Source: Pseudomonas sp. BCA17 (GTDB lineage Bacteria; Pseudomonadota; Gammaproteobacteria; Pseudomonadales; Pseudomonadaceae). Taken from it: a DNA stretch of 64,000 nt. This document shows, piece by piece, positions 60,913-64,000 of this stretch; positions within the stretch are counted from its first letter, which is position 1; the number at the start of each line of letters is the position of its first letter. The position numbers and the translations under genes are program-made. The stretch lies in the NCBI RefSeq assembly GCF_004519405.1, contig NZ_SGWI01000009.1, forward strand, positions 62,001 to 126,000. The letters run 5' to 3'. Below the pieces are notes generated by a model. It saw only the letters and a program-made list of their open reading frames with translations, was not told where the DNA came from and ran no database searches.

Positions 60913-62046
60913 ATGTCCCAGACGTTTTACAAGAAAGGTTTTCTGGCTCTCGCCGTCGCAGCGGCGCTGGGTGTTTCTACGTTTGTTCAAGCTGATGTGA
61001 AGATTGGCGTGGCCGGCCCGATGACGGGCGCCAACGCAGCTTTCGGTGAGCAGTACATGAAGGGTGCCCAGGCGGCGGCCGATGTCATCAACAAGGCCGG
61101 CGGTATCAATGGCGAGCAGATCAAGCTGGTAGCCGGTGATGACGCGTGTGAGCCCAAGCAGGCCGTGGCCGTTGCCAACCGCCTGGCGGACCAGGACAAA
61201 GTGATCGGCGTGGTCGGGCACTTCTGCTCGTCCAACACCATCCCGGCATCCGAGGTCTACGACGAAGCGGGCATCATCGCGATCACCCCAGGCTCCACCA
61301 ACCCACAAGTGACCGAACGCGGCCTGGGCGCCATGTTCCGTATGTGCGGGCGGGACGACCAGCAAGGTATCGTTGCCGGCGATTACATCGTCGACGTGCT
61401 CAAAGGCAAGAAAGTCGCCGTCATCAACGACAAGGACACCTACGGCAAAGGCCTGGCCGACGCCACCGCTGCCCAGTTGACCAAGCGCGGCGTGAAGCCT
61501 GTGCTGGAAGAAGGCCTGACCCGTGGCGAGAAAGACTTCAGCGCCCTGGTCACCAAGATCCGCTCCCTGGACGCCGACGTTGTGTACTTCGGCGGCCTGC
61601 ACCCGGAAGCCGGTCCTTTGGTTCGTCAGATTCGTGAAGCGGGCCTCAAAGCCAAGTTCATGTCCGATGACGGCGTAGTGACCGACGAACTGGCGAAAAC
61701 GGCCGGCGGCAACCAGTACGTAGAAGGTGTCCTCATGACGTTCGGCGCCGATCCTCGCTTGCTGCCTGACAGCAAAGCCGTGGTGGATGAGTTCCGCAAG
61801 GCCGGTTATGAGCCGGAAGGCTACACCCTGTACGCCTACGCCTCGATCCAGGCCCTGGCCGCCGGCTTCAACGGTGCCAAGTCCAACAAGGGCGAAGACG
61901 CCGCCAAGTGGCTCAAGGCTCACCCGGTGAAAACCGTCATGGGCGAAAAAGCCTGGGATGCCAAAGGCGACCTGAAAGTCTCCGACTACGTGGTTTACGA
62001 GTGGGATAAAGACGGCAAATACCATCAGTTGGAAAAGCAGAAGTAA
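60913..62046 (+). CDS. braC: branched-chain amino-acid ABC transporter substrate-binding protein
   Basis: This periplasmic binding protein for leucine/isoleucine/valine (LIV-I type, BraC/LivJ family) has 377 residues. A signal peptide of about 27 residues (FLALAVAAALGVSTFVQA) is followed by VKIGVAGPMTGANAAFGEQY, the typical N-terminal lobe, and the ligand-binding region CSSNTIPASEVYDEAGI. It begins at ATG 60913 after CGGAGCACC. livH and livM follow, so this is the first gene of the transporter operon, with the sigma-54 promoter and repeat array in its 374-bp upstream region. Confidence 0.94.
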   Translation: MSQTFYKKGFLALAVAAALGVSTFVQADVKIGVAGPMTGANAAFGEQYMKGAQAAADVINKAGGINGEQIKLVAGDDACEPKQAVAVANRLADQDKVIGVVGHFCSSNTIPASEVYDEAGIIAITPGSTNPQVTERGLGAMFRMCGRDDQQGIVAGDYIVDVLKGKKVAVINDKDTYGKGLADATAAQLTKRGVKPVLEEGLTRGEKDFSALVTKIRSLDADVVYFGGLHPEAGPLVRQIREAGLKAKFMSDDGVVTDELAKTAGGNQYVEGVLMTFGADPRLLPDSKAVVDEFRKAGYEPEGYTLYAYASIQALAAGFNGAKSNKGEDAAKWLKAHPVKTVMGEKAWDAKGDLKVSDYVVYEWDKDGKYHQLEKQK

Positions 62047-62066
62047 GCCCTGAGCACCCCAGTTCC

Positions 62067-62153
62067 AATGTGGGAGGAGCTTGCTCGCGATAGCGCAGTG
62101 TCAGCCGCACATGCATGACTGACCCAACGCAATCGGGAGCAAGCCCCCCCCCG
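62067..62153. repeat. degenerate REP doublet between braC and livH
   Basis: TGTGGGAGGAGCTTGCTCGCGAT at the left and an imperfect inverse (ATCGGGAGCAAGC then a C-run) at the right enclose a small GTCAG...CTGAC hairpin. It fills much of the 199-bp braC-livH gap and may reduce distal expression relative to the abundant binding protein. Confidence 0.6.
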
Positions 62154-62245
62154 CAGGAAGTGGGGTTGTTATTGAGATCTGTTTTTTCCTCCAGAAGTGC
62201 CGCACACCCACCGGTGTGCAGGTGCTCACCGCGTGAGATTGCGTT

Positions 62246-63160
62246 ATGGATGGTATTTTCCTGCAGCAACTGGTCAACGGCCTGACCCTCGGGTCGGTCT
62301 ATGGCCTGATCGCCATCGGCTACACAATGGTCTATGGCATCATTGGCATGATCAACTTCGCCCACGGCGAGGTTTATATGATTTCCGCTTACCTCGCGGC
62401 GATCAGTCTGGCACTGCTGGCTTACTTCGGCATCGAATCCTTCCCGCTGCTCATTCTCGGCACCTTGATCTTCACCGTGGTCGTCACTGGCGTTTACGGT
62501 TGGGTCATCGAGCGTGTCGCCTACAAACCCCTGCGTAACTCCACCCGCCTGGCACCGCTGATCAGCGCCATCGGGATCTCCCTGATCCTGCAGAACTACG
62601 CGCAGATCGCCCAGGGCGCCAAGCAACAAGGTATTCCCACCCTGCTGGCCGGGGCCTGGCGTGTCGACATCGGCAGCGGGTTCGTCCAGCTCACGTACAC
62701 CAAGGTGTTCATCCTGGTCGCTGCCTTCGCGGGCATGGCCCTGCTGACCTACGTGATCAAGTACACCAAGCTCGGCCGCATGTGCCGCGCTACCCAGCAA
62801 GACCGCAAGATGGCCTCGATCCTGGGCATCAACACCGACCGGGTGATCTCCTACGTGTTCGTCATCGGCGCCGCCATGGCCGCGCTGGCCGGCGTGCTCA
62901 TCACTCTCAACTACGGCACCTTCGACTTCTACGCCGGCTTCATCATCGGCATCAAGGCGTTCACCGCAGCGGTACTCGGCGGCATCGGCTCCCTGCCTGG
63001 GGCGATGTTGGGCGGGATCATCCTCGGTATCTCCGAGTCGTTGTTCTCGGGGTTGATCAACTCTGACTACAAAGACGTGTTCAGTTTCTCCCTGCTGGTG
63101 GTGATTCTGATTTTCCGTCCCCAGGGCCTGCTTGGTCGCCCACTTGTGGCGAAGGTGTAA
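62246..63160 (+). CDS. livH: branched-chain amino-acid ABC transporter permease LivH/BraD
   Basis: This 304-residue inner-membrane permease begins DGIFLQQLVNGLTLGSVYGL, the characteristic LivH N-terminus, and has about eight helices. The conserved GMINFAHGEVYM and the C-terminal AAVLGGIGSLPGAMLGG loop for contact with the ATPase are present. It pairs with LivM, encoded 2 bp downstream, to form the transmembrane channel for BraC-delivered leucine, isoleucine and valine. Confidence 0.95.
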   Translation: MDGIFLQQLVNGLTLGSVYGLIAIGYTMVYGIIGMINFAHGEVYMISAYLAAISLALLAYFGIESFPLLILGTLIFTVVVTGVYGWVIERVAYKPLRNSTRLAPLISAIGISLILQNYAQIAQGAKQQGIPTLLAGAWRVDIGSGFVQLTYTKVFILVAAFAGMALLTYVIKYTKLGRMCRATQQDRKMASILGINTDRVISYVFVIGAAMAALAGVLITLNYGTFDFYAGFIIGIKAFTAAVLGGIGSLPGAMLGGIILGISESLFSGLINSDYKDVFSFSLLVVILIFRPQGLLGRPLVAKV

Positions 63161-63162
63161 AC

Positions 63163-64000
<838 letters not shown>

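Overview
The window is chromosomal DNA of a fluorescent Pseudomonas, most likely the P. fluorescens group. The evidence is the GC-rich sequence, the dispersed REP palindromes of the GTGGGAGC...GCTCCCAC and GGCGAGGGAGC...GCTCCCTCGCC types, and core gene order typical of pseudomonads (parE-parC, serB, psd, motAB, rsgA-orn, mutL-miaA-hfq-hflXKC, purA, rnr-rlmB-rpsF-rpsR-rplI-dnaB). Nearly everything is housekeeping. I see no prophage, insertion sequence with a transposase, CRISPR array or rRNA.

Layout. 1-7.6 kb: end of cpdA, a yqiA esterase, parE, a secreted phytase-like protein, parC and an orphan lipoprotein. 7.6-13.9 kb: ytjB-like membrane protein, serB, psd, a two-domain rhodanese and an HDOD protein. 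13.9-19.4 kb: motAB behind a near-consensus sigma-28 (FliA) promoter, rsgA, orn, a UPF0126/TRIC channel and queG. 19.4-31.8 kb: the long collinear run nnrD-tsaE-amidase-mutL-miaA-hfq-hflX-hflK-hflC-hisZ-purA. 31.8-34.8 kb: a chemoreceptor, a 181-bp MITE-like nested palindrome and two tandem tRNA-Leu(CAG) genes, each with its own promoter and terminator. 34.8-44.4 kb: rnr-rlmB, the rpsF-rpsR-rplI ribosomal cluster, dnaB and a YgiQ radical-SAM protein.

44.4-54.3 kb is the least understood part. It starts with an uncharacterised two-gene membrane pair. Next is a three-gene cluster (transglutaminase-DUF2126, circularly permuted ATP-grasp/alpha-E, transglutaminase) that looks like a peptide/amide-bond-forming system and sits behind a sigma-54-like promoter with an adjacent palindrome. 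A small charged protein, a possible 18-residue leader peptide, azurin and a small secreted orphan follow.

54.4-64 kb is metabolic: pncB-nadE (NAD salvage), a LysR regulator divergent from amaB-amaA (pipecolate/lysine catabolism), and the first three genes of a branched-chain amino-acid ABC transporter (braC-livH-livM; the last is cut by the window end). In front of braC is a perfect sigma-54 -24/-12 element preceded by four direct repeats with a 22-23 bp period. This looks like an enhancer-binding-protein array and is the clearest undescribed regulatory structure in the window.
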